7,059 bases of DNA. Origin: Paenibacillus sp. UBA6285 (lineage in GTDB: Bacteria; Bacillota; Bacilli; Paenibacillales; Paenibacillaceae). Both the position numbers and the translations under genes were made by a program. Below are positions 6,791 through 7,059 of the stretch, one piece after another. The notes under the pieces were generated by a model. It did no database searches. It saw nothing but the letters and a program-made list of their open reading frames with translations, and was not told the origin of the DNA. The stretch's first letter is position 1. Each line of letters starts with the position of its first letter. The stretch covers positions 1 to 7,059 of the forward strand of contig DJUJ01000091.1 in NCBI GenBank assembly GCA_002438345.1, written 5' to 3'.

Positions 6791-7059
6791 CTACCATAGA
6801 CTGTTCTCGCTCGTACGGCGGACAATTTGATTCACCGTAATAAGCAGGATGCAATTCACAATGGAGTTAAATAAACCAACAGCTGTTGAGAAGCTATATT
6901 GCGCATCGACAAGACCAGATCGATAGACAAAGGTTGAAATCACGTCAGAGCTTGACATATTCAATGAATTTTGCAGAAGTAATATTTTCTCAAAACCTAC
7001 ACTTAACAAGCCACCCATATTCAGAATTAATAGAATGGTCATGGTCGGTATAAGCGTTG
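6791..7059 (-). CDS. Carbohydrate ABC transporter permease (LplB-like), C-terminal part (cut by window edge)
   Basis: The last 88 codons of a gene that continues past the right edge are visible. The frame stays open to the edge, and the residues TLIPT precede the first internal ATG (7042), so that ATG is not the start. The segment LILNMGGLLSVGFEKILLLQ, then SSDVISTFVYRSGL and a final membrane helix (FNSIVNCILLITVNQIVRR), is the typical tail of LplB-type permeases, which pair with LplC-type permeases in CUT1 sugar importers. The EAA loop should end just upstream, outside the window. It is the first visible gene of the transporter operon; the operon promoter is not in view. Confidence 0.88.
   Translation of the reverse strand, partial: TLIPTMTILLILNMGGLLSVGFEKILLLQNSLNMSSSDVISTFVYRSGLVDAQYSFSTAVGLFNSIVNCILLITVNQIVRRTSENSLW

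Noticed and set aside
6775..6825. N-terminal extension of the LplC-like permease by 17 Arg-rich residues
   Set aside because: It would overlap the upstream permease gene and lacks support, while AAGGAGG precedes the ATG at 6774.

Overview
The window looks like part of a Paenibacillus-type (Bacillales) chromosome. This rests on the gene style: strong AGGAGG-like ribosome binding sites, a 537-residue lipoprotein solute-binding protein with LplB/LplC-type permeases, and a long AraC-family regulator with an N-terminal membrane-anchored sensor. No phylogenetic marker is present, so the genus is an inference.

Layout, left to right. Positions 1-246 (minus) hold the first 82 codons of an alpha-L-fucosidase-like GH29 protein cut by the window edge. 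Positions 274-1662 (minus) hold a complete second GH29 protein, 27 bp upstream of the first, so the two form a tandem operon. Positions 1663-1875 are a divergent control region with a near-consensus sigma-A promoter for the regulator and two clear dyads. Positions 1876-4140 (plus) encode a 754-residue transmembrane AraC-family regulator with a TTG start. A hairpin terminator lies at 4165-4202. Three minus-strand genes converge on the regulator: an LplB-like permease (C-terminal part, 6791-7059), an LplC/YtcP-like permease (5866-6774) and the lipoprotein binding protein (4217-5830).

Together this reads as a carbohydrate uptake and hydrolysis locus. The lipoprotein would capture a sugar outside the cell, the two permeases would pass it through the membrane, and the two GH29 enzymes, which lack signal peptides, would cleave it in the cytoplasm. 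The membrane regulator, between the two operons, is the obvious candidate to control them. No ATPase is visible; CUT1 systems of this type often share an ATPase encoded elsewhere. The substrate (an L-fucosylated oligosaccharide or glycoside) is inferred only from the GH29 enzymes.

The genes belong to known families and I see no evidence of a wholly new kind of system. The less ordinary parts are the dyads and repeated half-sites in the 213-bp divergent region, the sensor domain of the regulator, and the pairing of two different GH29 enzymes. There is no gene-free stretch over 300 bases, and I found no RNA genes, mobile elements or CRISPR arrays.
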